A DNA stretch of 64,000 nt, from positions 1 through 64,000 of the forward strand of contig NZ_CCYH01000043.1 in NCBI RefSeq assembly GCF_000820765.1, given 5' to 3'. The stretch is from Candidatus Soleaferrea massiliensis AP7. Its GTDB lineage: Bacteria; Bacillota; Clostridia; Oscillospirales; Ruminococcaceae. Below, piece after piece: positions 28,934 through 46,678 of the stretch. The notes under the pieces were generated by a model. It saw only the letters and a program-made list of their open reading frames with translations, made no database searches and was not told the origin of the DNA. Position numbers and translations under genes: made by a program. How positions within the stretch are numbered: the stretch's first letter is position 1; each line of letters starts with the position of its first letter.

Positions 28934-29767
28934 TTATTTCTGGTTCCGACGTTTTACAATGAACTTGTCGGAACGGTTGTGTGTCGCTCTGGTCTTGTAG
29001 CCCAGAGTCGGTTTACCCCAAGGAGTAACAGGACCCGGACGTCCGATCGGGCTTTTGCCTTCACCACCGCCGTGCGGGTGATCGCATGGGTTCATGACGG
29101 AACCGCGGACAGTCGGGCGGAAGCCCATATGACGTTTGCGGCCGGCTTTACCGATGTTGACGTTCTCATGCGTGATGTTTCCAACCTGGCCGATGGTGGC
29201 CATGCAGGAATCCGGAACCTTGCGGAGCTCGGAAGACGGCAGACGAAGCAGCGCATGTTTGCCTTCCTTCGCCATCAGCTGCGCCATGTTGCCGGCGGAG
29301 CGGGCGAGCTGAGCGCCCTTGCCCGGGTACAGCTCAATGTTGTGGATGAACGTACCGACCGGGATATTGACAAGCGGCAGCGCATTGCCCGGCTTGATGT
29401 CGGCATCCGGTCCGGAGACAATCTTCTGTCCGATCTTCAGGCCGACCGGGGCGATGATGTAGCGCTTCTCGCCATCCTCGTACTGCACCAGCGCGATGTG
29501 CGCGGAGCGGTTCGGATCGTACTCTAAGGTTAAAACTTCGGCCGGAATGCCGAATTTATCTCTTTTGAAATCGATGACGCGGTATTTTCTGCGGTTTCCG
29601 CCACCACGGTGACGGACCGTGATTCTGCCGTAGCTGTTGCGTCCGGAATTCTTCTTGATCGGAGCCAAGAGACTTCTTTCCGGCGCTACCTTCGACAACT
29701 CGCTGTAGTCGGTGACGGTCATCTGACGTCTCGACGGGGTTGTCGGTTTGTAGGTCTTAATAGCCAT
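28934..29767 (-). CDS. rplB: 50S ribosomal protein L2
   Basis: A 277-residue L2, essential for subunit joining and near the peptidyl transferase centre. Shows [35 protein letters not shown] and the C-terminal [20 protein letters not shown] with its conserved histidines. Confidence 0.98.
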   Translation of the reverse strand: MAIKTYKPTTPSRRQMTVTDYSELSKVAPERSLLAPIKKNSGRNSYGRITVRHRGGGNRRKYRVIDFKRDKFGIPAEVLTLEYDPNRSAHIALVQYEDGEKRYIIAPVGLKIGQKIVSGPDADIKPGNALPLVNIPVGTFIHNIELYPGKGAQLARSAGNMAQLMAKEGKHALLRLPSSELRKVPDSCMATIGQVGNITHENVNIGKAGRKRHMGFRPTVRGSVMNPCDHPHGGGEGKSPIGRPGPVTPWGKPTLGYKTRATHNRSDKFIVKRRNQK

Positions 29768-29854
29768 GTCGTTTCACACTCCTCATAAGATTTAGCGGGA
29801 TTATGAGCATCCCATACACGGCGGGCTGATGCCCGCAAAGCCATGACAGAAATC

Positions 29855-30148
29855 TTACATCATGGTCTCGAAGAACTCAATGCCCTTGGATTCTTCGGTC
29901 AGCGTAACAATCGCTTTTTTCCAGTCCGGACGGTAACCCTGGTTGCGGCCCATGCGCTTGAGAGCGCCGCGGCAGCTGATGGTGTTGACCTTCTGGACCT
30001 GTACGCCGAAAAGTTCTTCTACTGCTTTGCCAATCTCGATCTTATTGGCGTCTTTTGCGACCTTGAACGTGTATTTCTTCTCCTGCATGTTCTGCATGCT
30101 GGCTTCGGTAATGATCGGGCGAATGATGATATCCTGCGCCTTTTTCAT
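29855..30148 (-). CDS. rplW: 50S ribosomal protein L23
   Basis: A 97-residue L23, the docking site for trigger factor and SRP at the tunnel exit. [20 protein letters not shown] and [20 protein letters not shown] are conserved. Its ATG overlaps the rplD stop by one base. Confidence 0.97.
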   Translation of the reverse strand: MKKAQDIIIRPIITEASMQNMQEKKYTFKVAKDANKIEIGKAVEELFGVQVQKVNTISCRGALKRMGRNQGYRPDWKKAIVTLTEESKGIEFFETMM

Positions 30149-30771
30149 TATGCATACACCTCCTCGATTTTCGCAACGGCATCCTTCACGACGATAAATT
30201 TATCATAATTCAGAACATCGTAGACGTTCAGCGTGTTGATCAGCGCCGTCTTGACACCCGGGATGTTGTTTGCGCTGCGGATGATTTTGTCATCCTTGTC
30301 AGCCATGACGATCAGCGCTTTCTTTTCCACACCCAGCGCGCCCAGCATCTTCACGATGCTCTTGGTTTTGATCTCTTCGAGTTCCAGCTTGTCGAGGACA
30401 ATGATCTGCTCGTCAAGCACCTTGGAAGAGAACGCGGATTTAATAGCCAGTCTCTTCACCTTTTTGTTCAGGGAGTAGCTGTAATCCCGCGGCTTTGGTC
30501 CCAGCGCTACGCCGCCGTGTGTCCATTGCGGAGCTCTGGTGGAACCCTGTCTTGCATGGCCGGTGCCCTTCTGGCGCCATGGCTTTTTGCCGCCGCCGCG
30601 CACTTCAGTCCTTGTCAGTGTGGACTGCGTGCCCTGACGCTGGTTTGCGAGATAATTCACAACAGCCGCGTGCATAACGGACTTGTTCGGCTCAATACCG
30701 AAGACAGTTTCGGAAAGCTCCATCTCTCCGACCTGCTGTCCTGCCATATCAAATACAGTAACTTTTGGCAT
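30148..30771 (-). CDS. rplD: 50S ribosomal protein L4
   Basis: A 207-residue L4, with the extended tunnel loop around residues 40-95: [20 protein letters not shown], then [19 protein letters not shown]. In some bacteria L4 represses the S10 operon; no matching leader was recognised here. Confidence 0.97.
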   Translation of the reverse strand: MPKVTVFDMAGQQVGEMELSETVFGIEPNKSVMHAAVVNYLANQRQGTQSTLTRTEVRGGGKKPWRQKGTGHARQGSTRAPQWTHGGVALGPKPRDYSYSLNKKVKRLAIKSAFSSKVLDEQIIVLDKLELEEIKTKSIVKMLGALGVEKKALIVMADKDDKIIRSANNIPGVKTALINTLNVYDVLNYDKFIVVKDAVAKIEEVYA

Positions 30772-30788
30772 TGTGCTTCCTCCTTCCC

Positions 30789-31424
30789 TTACGCCCTCTT
30801 AACGCTGTCGGTGATATATACGATTCCGTTTTTCGGGCCCGGAATAGCACCTTTAATCGCGATAAGATTATTCTCTGCATCTACTTTGACAACGTCAAGG
30901 TTCTGCACGGTAATTTTCTGAACGCCCATATGACCCGGCAGTCCCTTGCCCTTCATAACCCTGGACGGATCGGAGCACGCGCCGTTGGAGCCTGCGTGTC
31001 TGCCGACAGGACCGGAACCGTGGGTGGCCTTCAGGCTGTGATATCCGAAGCGCTTGATGGCGCCCTGATAGCCTTTACCTTTGCTGATACCCTGTACGTC
31101 TACGCGGTCGCCGGCTTCAAAGGCATCCGCTTTGATGATGTCGCCCACGTTGATCGCGGAGCAGTCATCCAGACGGAATTCCTTGAGCCGCTTCTTCGCA
31201 GCGACATCCGCTTTGTCGAAGTGACCTTTCATCGGTTTGTTGACGTTCTTGGTCTTGACGTCGCCGTAACCGACCTGGACAGCCTCATAGCCGTCGTTTT
31301 CCTTGGTCTTTTTCTGAACCACAACACACGGTCCTGCTTCCACTACGGTGACAGGGATGATGTTGCCTAGCTCATCAAAGATCTGCGTCATGCCAATTTT
31401 CTTGGCGATCATGCACTTTTGCAT
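30789..31424 (-). CDS. rplC: 50S ribosomal protein L3
   Basis: A 211-residue L3, an assembly initiator reaching the peptidyl transferase centre. [20 protein letters not shown] and the central [20 protein letters not shown] plus [18 protein letters not shown] identify it. It is followed by rplD after 17 bases. Confidence 0.97.
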   Translation of the reverse strand: MQKCMIAKKIGMTQIFDELGNIIPVTVVEAGPCVVVQKKTKENDGYEAVQVGYGDVKTKNVNKPMKGHFDKADVAAKKRLKEFRLDDCSAINVGDIIKADAFEAGDRVDVQGISKGKGYQGAIKRFGYHSLKATHGSGPVGRHAGSNGACSDPSRVMKGKGLPGHMGVQKITVQNLDVVKVDAENNLIAIKGAIPGPKNGIVYITDSVKRA

Positions 31425-31505
31425 TCAGTTTACCTCCTTAGGTTATTGGTTGATCTCTATAGAAGACCAACATGACCTGTCCGGTGTTCGTTTTGGAAAC
31501 CAAGC

Positions 31506-31817
31506 TTAGAGTTTAATCTCGATTTCTACGCCGGCAGGGAGTTCTAATCCCATCAGAGCTTCCACAGTTTTCTGGGACGGTCTGATGACATCGATCAGTC
31601 TCTTGTGGGTGCGCATTTCGAACTGCTCACGGCTGTCCTTATACTTGTGAACCGCACGGAGAATCGTGACGATTTCCTTCTCAGTTGGGAGCGGAATCGG
31701 TCCTGACACAGACGAACCGGTGCGCTTTGCGGTCTCCACAATCTTCACTGCGGACGCATCCACCAACTGATGGTCGTAACCCTTGAGCCTGATTCTGATT
31801 TTTTCATTGACTGCCAC
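31506..31817 (-). CDS. rpsJ: 30S ribosomal protein S10
   Basis: A 103-residue S10 (NusE), a small-subunit head protein and partner of NusB in antitermination. [20 protein letters not shown] and [20 protein letters not shown] are conserved, as is [13 protein letters not shown]. It is the first gene of the S10-spc-alpha series, about 320 bases after the promoter at 32147-32175. Confidence 0.97.
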   Translation of the reverse strand: MAVNEKIRIRLKGYDHQLVDASAVKIVETAKRTGSSVSGPIPLPTEKEIVTILRAVHKYKDSREQFEMRTHKRLIDVIRPSQKTVEALMGLELPAGVEIEIKL

Positions 31818-32146
31818 TTTCCATCGCCTCCTTAAGGTTTTGCATAAAATCTTTGGGGGCGCAGTAAAAACTGAACACTGTTCCGTGTGTTTGTAGTTTG
31901 AAGCTTAAAAAATCCGGATAAACTTTCGTTTTCAGACGCAAGTTCTCCGGAAGTCAAACATCCTTACAACAATTTGAATGGAATTTCTTTACAGAAAAAC
32001 ATCCATAAAGGGCATAGCATCCCCTTATGCTTCAAATTGTTCAGTATTTCTGTCGCCCGGTTTTAAATCGGACATACTCAGCGGAAATTACCTGCAAAGC
32101 AGCAACCTCCCGCGTCATCGCATATCTAGTGCAGTCTCACTCAGTA
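31818..32146 (-). other. About 320-base S10 operon leader
   Basis: The untranslated stretch between the predicted start near 32140 and rpsJ holds AGGAGGCG before the rpsJ ATG but no gene. I could not match it to a known ribosomal-protein-binding leader. Inverted pieces such as CAATTTGAATGG and CTTCAAATTGTT (about 31970-32040) could pair, so a folded leader is possible. Confidence 0.4.
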
Positions 32147-32175
32147 ATAATACCACACCGCATCTTGAAAAGCAA
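32147..32175 (-). promoter_or_regulatory. Promoter of the S10-spc-alpha operon
   Basis: On the minus strand TTGCTT (32170-32175) and TATTAT (32147-32152) lie exactly 17 bases apart, giving a start near 32140. No other good promoter is seen before rpsJ. Confidence 0.75.
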
Positions 32176-32178
32176 GCG

Positions 32179-32231
32179 TTTCGGCCGAAAACTTGTAAAC
32201 TTTCCGTGAATCCGTGCGTTTTCGGCCGAAA
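32179..32231. promoter_or_regulatory. Two identical 12-bp palindromes upstream of the S10 promoter
   Basis: TTTCGGCCGAAA occurs at 32179-32190 and again at 32220-32231, 41 bases centre to centre (about four helical turns). The near copy ends four bases from the -35 hexamer. I noticed no further copy in the window. The arrangement suggests binding by a dimeric regulator, but none is identified. Confidence 0.55.
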
Positions 32232-32381
32232 TCTGCCTTCCTCTTTTCTCTGTGGTGTTTTCTGACGAATTGATGTCCCGATTTTCTGTCCGCTCTCTCG
32301 TACAGCCCCTCTGCATCCGCACCGCGTTTTCTCACTTATATAACGACCTTATTGACGGCGATGCGGCACCGCTTTCTGTTC

Positions 32382-32825
32382 CTATTTGGCACCGGCCGCG
32401 TGCTGCGTCTCGATCGGCGCTTCCCGCTTCTTGGAAAGCACGCCTTTCAGACAGCTCATCAGATGCAGCAGCTGCGTTCTTCGCTGCATCAGGCAGACGA
32501 CCGCCGCGAAGAAGAACAGCAGCGTGATTGTCAGCGTGAGCGCGTGAAACGAGCCGAGCGTCACGCCGACCATCGCCGCCGACAGGATAAAGCCCGCGCA
32601 GGATGTCATCGGCCGCTTCTTGGACAGCAGAGCGAACAGGATGCCCATCAGCGACCCGGCCAGCATCAGAAATGAATAGACTCCAGCCAGCCTCGCCGAA
32701 CCCGTCCCGATGTTGGAGATGCCCGCAAGCAGTCCGGAAAACCGGGTTGCAAACGGTACGCCGACAATGCCGCCGGCCAGTCCCAGAACCATCGGCACAG
32801 CGGACGTGTTCCATGTCCTTTTCAT
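32382..32825 (-). CDS. Small membrane protein, DUF4064-like
   Basis: A 147-residue protein with four hydrophobic segments (about 10-30, 45-66, 75-95, 97-113) and a cytoplasmic tail with basic residues. The early GLAGGIVGVPFATRF and a second helix with FLMLAGSLMGILFALL resemble the four-helix DUF4064 proteins of Firmicutes; the family match is from memory and not certain. GGAGG precedes the ATG. It has its own promoter and sits between tuf and the S10 operon, so it is probably independent of translation. Confidence 0.7.
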   Translation of the reverse strand: MKRTWNTSAVPMVLGLAGGIVGVPFATRFSGLLAGISNIGTGSARLAGVYSFLMLAGSLMGILFALLSKKRPMTSCAGFILSAAMVGVTLGSFHALTLTITLLFFFAAVVCLMQRRTQLLHLMSCLKGVLSKKREAPIETQHAAGAK

Positions 32826-32947
32826 TTTTTATGTCCTCCAATGATGTCTCGTCCTGCTCAAGGCCCTGAACAGGGCACGGCCGCAACGCCCAAGGCACCG
32901 GCGCATCCCATCCGGAAGCAGGACATATTCTTATTTGTTCAACTTGT

Positions 32948-32976
32948 ATTATAAACCAATTCACATTTTCCGTCAA
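32948..32976 (-). promoter_or_regulatory. Consensus-like promoter for the 32382 membrane protein gene
   Basis: On the minus strand TTGACG and TATAAT are separated by 17 bases; the start would be near 32941, about 115 bases upstream of the ATG. The rest of the gap between this gene and the tuf terminator (32977-33257) shows no gene. Confidence 0.75.
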
Positions 32977-33257
32977 CCGTAAACAGGCATGATTTTCCAT
33001 TGTTTTGGCGTTTTTTTGTCGCTCTTCCAAATTTCCTGTCAAAGCCTGTTTCCCCAGAGCGCGTTTCACTGCTTTCAGCAATCGAAATCCTTTCGCCATT
33101 GCGCTACATCTCCCGGCTGAACCGGTTGCCTGCGTCTTCCGGACGCCTTAGAGCAAGCCGCTCCTCCTCAGATCCTGACTATTTTATAGATGGAAGCTCT
33201 GCTCACGCATCGTCTTCCCATTCCAAAAGGCTTCCTGCTTCAATTACCGCCGCGCGC

Positions 33258-33290
33258 AAAAAAGCTCCCGAATTTCTTCGGGAGCTTTTA
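33258..33290 (-). terminator. Rho-independent terminator of tuf
   Basis: On the minus strand AAAGCTCCCGAA, a short loop, and TTCGGGAGCTTTTTT form a classic terminator 15 bases past the tuf stop. Confidence 0.92.
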
Positions 33291-33304
33291 TAACAATCAA
33301 TGAA

Positions 33305-34504
33305 TTATTCGTTGATCTTGGTGACGACGCCGGAGCCAACGGTACGACCGCCTTCACGGATAGCGAAACGCAGACCGGTTTCGATCGCGATCGGGGTGAT
33401 CAGTTCAACGTCCATGTCGACGTTGTCGCCAGGCATGCACATCTCAATGCCTTCCGGCAGGGAGACGACACCGGTAACGTCGGTGGTTCTGAAATAGAAC
33501 TGCGGACGGTAGTTGTTGAAGAACGGCGTATGACGGCCGCCTTCTTCCTTCTTCAGGATGTAGACCTGGCCGGAGAATTTGGTGTGCGGATTGATGGAGC
33601 CCGGTTTACAAAGGACCTGGCCTCTTTCAATCTCTGTACGCTGAACGCCGCGGAGCAGAGCGCCGATGTTATCGCCGGCTTCTGCATAGTCCAGAATCTT
33701 TCTGAACATTTCGATACCGGTAACAACGGTTTTCTTTCTCTCGTCGGTCAGACCGATGATTTCGATTTCATCGCCGGTCTTCAGCTGGCCTCTCTCAACT
33801 CTGCCGGTAGCAACAGTACCACGGCCGGTGATGGTGAAGACGTCCTCTACAGGCATCAGGAACGGCAGGTCTGCTTTTCTTTCCGGGGTCGGGATATATT
33901 CGTCAACAGCTTTCATCAGGTCCAGGATGGACTTGTAAGCCGGATCGGACAGATCGTTTGGAGCTTCCAGGGCTTTCAGCGCAGAACCGCAGACGATTGG
34001 AATATCGTCGCCCGGGAATTCGTAGTCGCTGAGCAGCTCACGGATTTCCATTTCGACGAGCTCGAGCAGTTCCGGATCGTCAACCTGGTCCGCTTTGTTC
34101 ATATAGACGACGATATAAGGAACGCCGACCTGACGGGAGAGCAGGATGTGCTCACGGGTCTGCGGCATCGGGCCGTCTGCAGCGGAGACAACGAGGATAG
34201 CGCCGTCCATCTGAGCGGCACCGGTGATCATGTTCTTGACATAGTCAGCATGTCCCGGGCAGTCAACGTGCGCATAGTGACGGTTCTCGGTTTCATACTC
34301 AACGTGCGCGGTGTTGATGGTGATTCCGCGTTCTCTTTCTTCCGGAGCCTTATCGATCATGTCGTAAGCGACATAGTCAGCCTGGCCCTGCATACCCAGG
34401 GTTTTGGTGATGGCTGCGGTCAGCGTGGTTTTACCATGGTCAACGTGTCCAATTGTACCAATATTAATATGCGGCTTTGTTCTTTCAAATTTAGCTTTTG
34501 CCAT
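33305..34504 (-). CDS. tuf: Elongation factor Tu
   Basis: A 399-residue EF-Tu that brings aminoacyl-tRNA to the ribosome. GTPase motifs: GHVDHGKT (19-26), the DCPGH motif near 80, and NKAD near 135. The effector region [12 protein letters not shown] and the C-terminal domain with [20 protein letters not shown] are standard. AGGAGG-like sequence precedes the ATG. TATAAT lies about 35 bases upstream on the minus strand but without a good -35, so expression is probably mainly read-through from the str promoter plus a weak internal one. Confidence 0.98.
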   Translation of the reverse strand: MAKAKFERTKPHINIGTIGHVDHGKTTLTAAITKTLGMQGQADYVAYDMIDKAPEERERGITINTAHVEYETENRHYAHVDCPGHADYVKNMITGAAQMDGAILVVSAADGPMPQTREHILLSRQVGVPYIVVYMNKADQVDDPELLELVEMEIRELLSDYEFPGDDIPIVCGSALKALEAPNDLSDPAYKSILDLMKAVDEYIPTPERKADLPFLMPVEDVFTITGRGTVATGRVERGQLKTGDEIEIIGLTDERKKTVVTGIEMFRKILDYAEAGDNIGALLRGVQRTEIERGQVLCKPGSINPHTKFSGQVYILKKEEGGRHTPFFNNYRPQFYFRTTDVTGVVSLPEGIEMCMPGDNVDMDVELITPIAIETGLRFAIREGGRTVGSGVVTKINE

Positions 34505-34671
34505 TGGAATTGGCCTCCTTTAATAATACTTTCAAATTATAAACAGAAGTAAGTTCCGTTTGTATGGGAAGAGGACACCGGAAAATCCTTTCCGACGCCC
34601 TTTTCCCTATTAGAGTCTATTTTATCAAGGATTGATAAAAAAAACAAGGGAAATACCGAACTTTTTCCGGA

Positions 34672-36747
34672 TTATTTTCCGCGTGCGGACATAATCTTCT
34701 CGGCAATGGATTTCGGCACTTCAATATAGTGGCTCGGCTGCATGACATACTGTCCGCGGCCTTGGGTTTTGGAACGCATGTCGGTCGCATAGCCGAACAT
34801 CTCGGACAGCGGCACAAACGCGGTGATCTGCTGCGCGCCGTTGATGGCTTCCATACCCTGGATCTGTCCGCGGCGGGAGTTGAGGTCTCCCATGACGTCG
34901 CCCATGTACTCTTCCGGCACGGTGACGTCCACGCGCATGATCGGCTCGAGGATGACGGAATCCGCTTTGCGGAGCGCTTCCTTGAACGCCATGGAGCCAG
35001 CGATCTTAAACGCCATTTCCGAGGAGTCGACCTCATGGTAGGAACCGTCGTACAGCTCAACCTTGACGTCTACGACCGGATAGCCCGCAAGGATACCGGA
35101 CTGCATCGCGCCTTGGATACCCTGATCGACCGCCGGGATGTATTCCTTCGGAATCGCGCCGCCGACGACTGCGTTCTTGAACTCGTAGCCCTTGCCGCTT
35201 TCGTTCGGCTCTACGCGGATTTTGACGTGGCCGTACTGGCCCTTACCGCCGGACTGTCTTGCATACTTGTGGTCGATGTCCGCGTTCTTGCGGATGGTTT
35301 CCTTGTATGCAACCTGCGGGTTACCGATGTTCGCCTCGACCTTGAACTCTCTGAGCAGGCGGTCGACGATGATCTCCAGATGGAGCTCGCCCATACCGGC
35401 GATGATGGTCTGGCCCGTCTCTTCATCCGTATAGGTTTTGAAGGTCGGGTCCTCCTCCGCCAGCTTCGAAAGGCCGATGCCCATCTTTTCCTGACCGGCT
35501 TTGGTCTTCGGCTCGATGGCGACGCGGATAACCGGTTCCGGGAATTCCATCGACTCCAGGATGATCGGATGCTTCTCGTCGCACAGCGTGTCGCCGGTCG
35601 TGGTGTTCTTGAGGCCTACCGCCGCCGCGATATCGCCCGCATAGCAGACATCGATATCCTGGCGGTGGTTCGCGTGCATCTGCAGAATGCGTCCGATTCT
35701 CTCATTGCAGTCCTTCACGGAGTTGTACACCGTGCTTCCCGCCTTGACAGTACCGGAATACACGCGGAAGAAGCCGAGCTTTCCGACAAACGGGTCGACA
35801 GCAATCTTGAACGCAAGCGCCGCGAACGGTCCGTTGTCAGAGGAAACACGCTCCTCTTCCTCTTCGGTCTCCGGATTGACACCCTTGATGTGCGGGACGT
35901 CAACCGGGGCCGGCATATAGTCGACAATGGCATCCAGCAGCTTCTGAACACCCTTGTTTTTATAAGAAGTACCGCAGACAACCGGGATCATATCGTTTGC
36001 AATGGTCGCTTTGCGGATGGCCAGCTTGACATCGTCGATCGGCAGCTCTTCTCCTTCGAGATACAGCTCCATCAGCTTGTCGTCCTGTTCCGCAACCGCT
36101 TCCAGCAGCTTGACATGATATTCCTCGGCCTTGTCGGCCAGCTCTTCCGGGATATCCTCTACACGGATATCGGTTCCAAGGTCATCATAGTAGACGTACG
36201 CCTTCATCTCGACCAGGTCGATGATGCCCTTAAAGTCGCTTTCAGCGCCGATTGGCAGCTGGATGGGCACCGCGTTGCATTTCAGGCGGTCCAACATCAT
36301 CTGGACAACATTGTAGAAGTTCGCGCCCATGATGTCCATCTTGTTGACGTATGCCATTCTCGGTACGCGGTACTTGTCCGCCTGACGCCAAACGGTTTCT
36401 GACTGTGGTTCGACGCCGCCCTTTGCACAGAAAACTGTGACCGAGCCATCGAGAACACGCAAGGAACGTTCAACCTCTGCCGTAAAGTCAACGTGACCAG
36501 GGGTGTCAATGATGTTGATTCTGTGGTTTTTCCAGAATGCGGTTGTCGCAGCCGAGGTGATGGTAATACCCCTCTCCTGCTCCTGCTGCATCCAGTCCAT
36601 CGTGGCGGAACCCTCATGGGTTTCACCAATTTTGTGGGTCTTACCGGTATAGAACAGAATACGTTCGGTAGTCGTGGTCTTACCGGCGTCGATATGGGCC
36701 ATGATGCCTATATTACGGGTCATTTCCAATGAAACGTCTCTTGGCAT
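34672..36747 (-). CDS. fusA: Elongation factor G
   Basis: A 691-residue translocation GTPase. It starts [21 protein letters not shown]1 is AHIDAGKTT (17-25), G3 DTPGH and G4 NKMD. Domain IV has the loop [20 protein letters not shown]. The start at 36747 follows GGAGGACACT; the frame to 36792 is only an extension. Lies between rpsG and tuf in the classical str order. Confidence 0.97.
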   Translation of the reverse strand: MPRDVSLEMTRNIGIMAHIDAGKTTTTERILFYTGKTHKIGETHEGSATMDWMQQEQERGITITSAATTAFWKNHRINIIDTPGHVDFTAEVERSLRVLDGSVTVFCAKGGVEPQSETVWRQADKYRVPRMAYVNKMDIMGANFYNVVQMMLDRLKCNAVPIQLPIGAESDFKGIIDLVEMKAYVYYDDLGTDIRVEDIPEELADKAEEYHVKLLEAVAEQDDKLMELYLEGEELPIDDVKLAIRKATIANDMIPVVCGTSYKNKGVQKLLDAIVDYMPAPVDVPHIKGVNPETEEEEERVSSDNGPFAALAFKIAVDPFVGKLGFFRVYSGTVKAGSTVYNSVKDCNERIGRILQMHANHRQDIDVCYAGDIAAAVGLKNTTTGDTLCDEKHPIILESMEFPEPVIRVAIEPKTKAGQEKMGIGLSKLAEEDPTFKTYTDEETGQTIIAGMGELHLEIIVDRLLREFKVEANIGNPQVAYKETIRKNADIDHKYARQSGGKGQYGHVKIRVEPNESGKGYEFKNAVVGGAIPKEYIPAVDQGIQGAMQSGILAGYPVVDVKVELYDGSYHEVDSSEMAFKIAGSMAFKEALRKADSVILEPIMRVDVTVPEEYMGDVMGDLNSRRGQIQGMEAINGAQQITAFVPLSEMFGYATDMRSKTQGRGQYVMQPSHYIEVPKSIAEKIMSARGK

Positions 36748-36909
36748 AGTGTCCTCCTTCAAAAATTTAAAACGAAAATAGATGGCTGACAAAACGCTCG
36801 AAAGCCATTTTGTATATAGCCTGCCCAGATGTCAGAAAAAAAATCCAGAACTTTTCCCTGACCGGGCCAAAGAAAACATTCCGCCGCACTTAAGCGGCAT
36901 AAACGGATA

Positions 36910-37380
36910 CTACCATCTGTAATGTGCAAAAGCCTTGTTGGCTTCTGCCATCTTGTGGGTGTCTTCACGTTTCTTGACAGCACCACCGGCACCGTTTATC
37001 GCGTCGAGAATTTCATTGGCAAGTCTTTCTTTCATCGTTCTTTCGGAACGAGCTCTGGAATATGCGGTGATCCATCTGAGTCCCAGCGTCTGTCTGCGGT
37101 CCGGACGAACCTCCATCGGCACCTGGTAGTTTGCGCCGCCGACACGGCGGGCCTTGACTTCCAGCTCCGGCATGATGTTGTCCATCGCAGCCTGGAACAC
37201 TTCCAGCGGATCTTTCCCTGTCTTTTCTTTTACGATATCGAATGCACCATATACAATCTTCTGAGCGACACCCTTCTTACCGTCATACATAATGTTGTTG
37301 ACAAGTCTGGTGACCAGCTTGGAATTGTATAAAGGATCCGGCAAAACATCGCGCTTTGCAATACGACCTCTTCTTGGCAC
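36910..37380 (-). CDS. rpsG: 30S ribosomal protein S7
   Basis: A 156-residue S7, the head-assembly initiator. [40 protein letters not shown] and [20 protein letters not shown] are conserved. The likely start is the GTG at 37380, eight bases after AAGGAGGG; the ATG at 37398 would make the Shine-Dalgarno part of the coding region. Confidence 0.96.
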   Translation of the reverse strand: MPRRGRIAKRDVLPDPLYNSKLVTRLVNNIMYDGKKGVAQKIVYGAFDIVKEKTGKDPLEVFQAAMDNIMPELEVKARRVGGANYQVPMEVRPDRRQTLGLRWITAYSRARSERTMKERLANEILDAINGAGGAVKKREDTHKMAEANKAFAHYRW

Positions 37381-37515
37381 TTCGCTTCCCTCCTTCATAG
37401 AATGATATCATCGGTACTCGAAAGCATCAAAAACTCCCGTTCGCGCCCTGACAGTACGTATCGTTCGATATCGCCTCAGGGAACAAACTGATTTTATATC
37501 AACAGGAGCGCTTGA

Positions 37516-37941
37516 TTATTTCGATGCACCAGCCTTCGGACGTTTCGCGCCGTATTTCGAACGGGCCTGTTTCCTGTTGGCAACGCCCTGGGTATCGAGC
37601 GTACCGCGGATGATGTGGTAACGCACACCAGGCAGGTCCTTAACACGTCCGCCACGGATCAGAACAACACTATGTTCCTGCAGGTTGTGACCGATACCCG
37701 GAATGTAAGAGGAAACCTCCATTCCATTGGACAGTCTAACCCTGGCAACCTTACGAAGTGCAGAGTTCGGTTTTTTCGGGGTCTGGGTTCTGATAGCAGT
37801 GCAGACACCGCGTTTCTGCGGAGAACTCTTATCCGTCATGGCTTTTCTTTTGGAGTTGTAACCCTTCTGAAGAGCCGGAGCGGTGGATTTTTTCTCCATG
37901 ACCTCTCTGCCTTTGCGTACTAACTGGTTAAAGGTTGGCAT
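37516..37941 (-). CDS. rpsL: 30S ribosomal protein S12
   Basis: A 141-residue S12 of the decoding centre. [15 protein letters not shown] starts at 37941 after GGAGGTG. The streptomycin-determining loop [17 protein letters not shown] is the wild-type form with both lysines, and [17 protein letters not shown] is present, so no target-site resistance is visible. First gene of the str operon, about 590 bases from its likely promoter. Confidence 0.97.
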   Translation of the reverse strand: MPTFNQLVRKGREVMEKKSTAPALQKGYNSKRKAMTDKSSPQKRGVCTAIRTQTPKKPNSALRKVARVRLSNGMEVSSYIPGIGHNLQEHSVVLIRGGRVKDLPGVRYHIIRGTLDTQGVANRKQARSKYGAKRPKAGASK

Positions 37942-38125
37942 ATCGCACCTCCTCACTGAAATTGAATAAATTTATGTTTAAGGGATTTTCCCTGAAACAG
38001 CATCGTGATTGGCGGGACACTTTCCCGCGGGATTCGCCGCTTTGTCAAACGGCTGTAAACCTTATCTCCAAACAACCTTTAAAATAAAAGCCGTTTGGCT
38101 TCAAAAAGCGCATGGAGATTCATTC

Positions 38126-38142
38126 GCCAAGCGGCACTTGGC
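38126..38142. repeat. Relic palindrome of the dispersed repeat family
   Basis: GCCAAGCGGCACTTGGC differs by one base from the copy A palindrome on its minus strand (719-735) and resembles the copy D one (63908-63923); the following CTGTATGGCC also resembles the copy A CTGTGTGGC. Confidence 0.55.
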
Positions 38143-38326
38143 CTGTATGGCCTGCCTTTTCATAAGGATGGTCAATGACGGCGGCAGGTAAGGCCTCCAA
38201 AGGGTTTCGCCGAAGCGGGGCAAGCCGGCTATGCGGATTATTCCCCATAAAAGCAGGCGGCGCATTTACTGTGCTAAGGCCGAAACGCGCAGCGCATGCC
38301 CCAGCGAATGCGAGCCTCTTTGGAAT

Positions 38327-38375
38327 CCCCCTCCGTCCTTCCTGAAACTTCACGGTTTCCGGAAGACAGAGGGGG
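38327..38375. other. Large imperfect hairpin in the rpoC-rpsL gap
   Basis: CCCCCTC pairs with GAGGGGG, then GTC with GAC, TTCC with GGAA and GAAA with TTTC, separated by single mismatches around an eight-base loop. There is no T-run, so it is more likely an RNA structure or repeat relic than a terminator. Confidence 0.6.
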
Positions 38376-38506
38376 AGCCTATCATTTCTATCAGACATCC
38401 GTTTGTTCGCAGACACTCTGCTATCGATTTTTTCTGCAAACCTTTGCGATTATGCGGATCGAAAATCTCTCATCGATTCCACCCTGCTTCGTCAAAGAAC
38501 GGCGCA

Positions 38507-38530
38507 GCCGATTGCCCCACCGCAGGCGGG
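38507..38530 (+). repeat. Single copy of the CGATTG-CCACCG palindromic unit
   Basis: GCCGATTGCCCCACCGCAGG matches the units at 18059-18114 and the tail of copy B (57880-57918). With the following run of T it also forms a terminator-like hairpin for the plus direction. Confidence 0.5.
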
Positions 38531-38548
38531 ACTTTTTTTATTATAGCA

Positions 38549-42142
<3,594 letters not shown>

Positions 42143-42376
42143 AATGCGACCCCTTTCTCACTTATGTTCGCCCTTGCGGGCTTCTATCGGATCCGCCGAA
42201 GGCCGGCGGTATGTTTCTTCTCCGGCTGCCGCCGGGCGGCAGGGTTCACCGCTCATGCGGCTGTATCCGCCGTTTCAAGGCGGTATATGCCCGGACTGTG
42301 CGGCGCGCTCCCATTCTGAAAGCCCCGCACGGCCCGGACTGTCATTCTTTTGGATTGATGTCCCGATGCTGCCGGC

Positions 42377-46129
<3,753 letters not shown>

Positions 46130-46359
46130 CTTTTCTTCACTCCATTCATCTATTTGCATCAATGGCTGTCGTTGGATTCCCCGCAGGGGTCGGCACGCGG
46201 CGCCAGAGGAAGGAAACAGCACCTGTTTTTTTCTTCGGCGCGCGGCTTTTAAAAACGCATCTTCCTTTATAGAAAGGGAAAAATTCCTGCATCCTTCCCG
46301 CTTGCGGGCAATATACATAGAACCTGGATGCGCTTTTTATATTTTTTTGTATTTTGCTA

Positions 46360-46388
46360 TTGATATTGTCGGATTCGTGTGCTATAAT
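46360..46388 (+). promoter_or_regulatory. Plus-strand sigma-A promoter facing the rpoB promoter
   Basis: TTGATA and TATAAT are separated by 17 bases. Transcription would start near 46395 and read across the rpoB promoter toward the glycosyltransferase gene at 46847. Confidence 0.65.
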
Positions 46389-46432
46389 AATATAAACAAA
46401 GGTCACAAAGACCCATTTTGATACATTGTACT

Positions 46433-46461
46433 ATTATACAATGTTTTTGTTTTATTGTCAA
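46433..46461 (-). promoter_or_regulatory. Consensus promoter of rpoBC
   Basis: On the minus strand perfect TTGACA (46456-46461) and TATAAT (46433-46438) with a 17-base spacer. The start near 46426 gives a leader of about 295 bases before rpoB. The -10 sits inside a small inverted repeat, ATTGTA(N6)TACAAT. Confidence 0.88.
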
Positions 46462-46509
46462 GATAATTTTCTTATTTTATCGAATATTTTCATATTTTTG
46501 CGGAACATC

Positions 46510-46544
46510 AAAATCCTGTTCAATCTCATGATTGACAGGATTTT
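46510..46544. terminator. Stem-loop with T-rich flank between the divergent units
   Basis: AAAATCCTGTTCAAT pairs with ATTGACAGGATTTT with a small loop; the plus-strand side is followed by CTTATTTTAT. It could end plus-strand transcripts from 46395, making a transcript of about 150 bases, or act as an attenuator of the downstream glycosyltransferase operon. Confidence 0.6.
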
Positions 46545-46678
46545 CTTATTTTATATCCATTTTATCCTCTTATTCCCAATATTATTTCGGATGTTAAATT
46601 ATCCGCCTGTAAAAATTAATAAATAATCCTAGTTTCGCCGCAGACAATGATCTATAATATAGCTTGGTGTAGTATCAA

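Larger units (their letters stand above)
37942..38533 (-). other. Long leader between the str promoter and rpsL
   Basis: No gene is found in these 590 bases. They contain a big hairpin (38327-38375), a repeat-family palindrome (38126-38142), a repeat unit (38507-38530), and an inverted pair AGCCAAACGGCT and AGCCGTTTGACA in the 38040-38110 area. The length and structure suggest the region has taken up dispersed repeat pieces. Confidence 0.5.

Noticed and set aside
34729-36402. 557-residue plus-strand ORF opposite fusA
   Set aside because: Antisense shadow, no recognisable domain.
46130-46426. An L10(L12)-type ribosomal leader in front of rpoB
   Set aside because: rplJ-rplL are absent here and no matching fold was seen.
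46421-46450. Plus-strand hairpin with T-run as a terminator of a small RNA
   Set aside because: It coincides with the -10 and spacer of the perfect rpoB promoter on the other strand, which explains the symmetry and T-run better.
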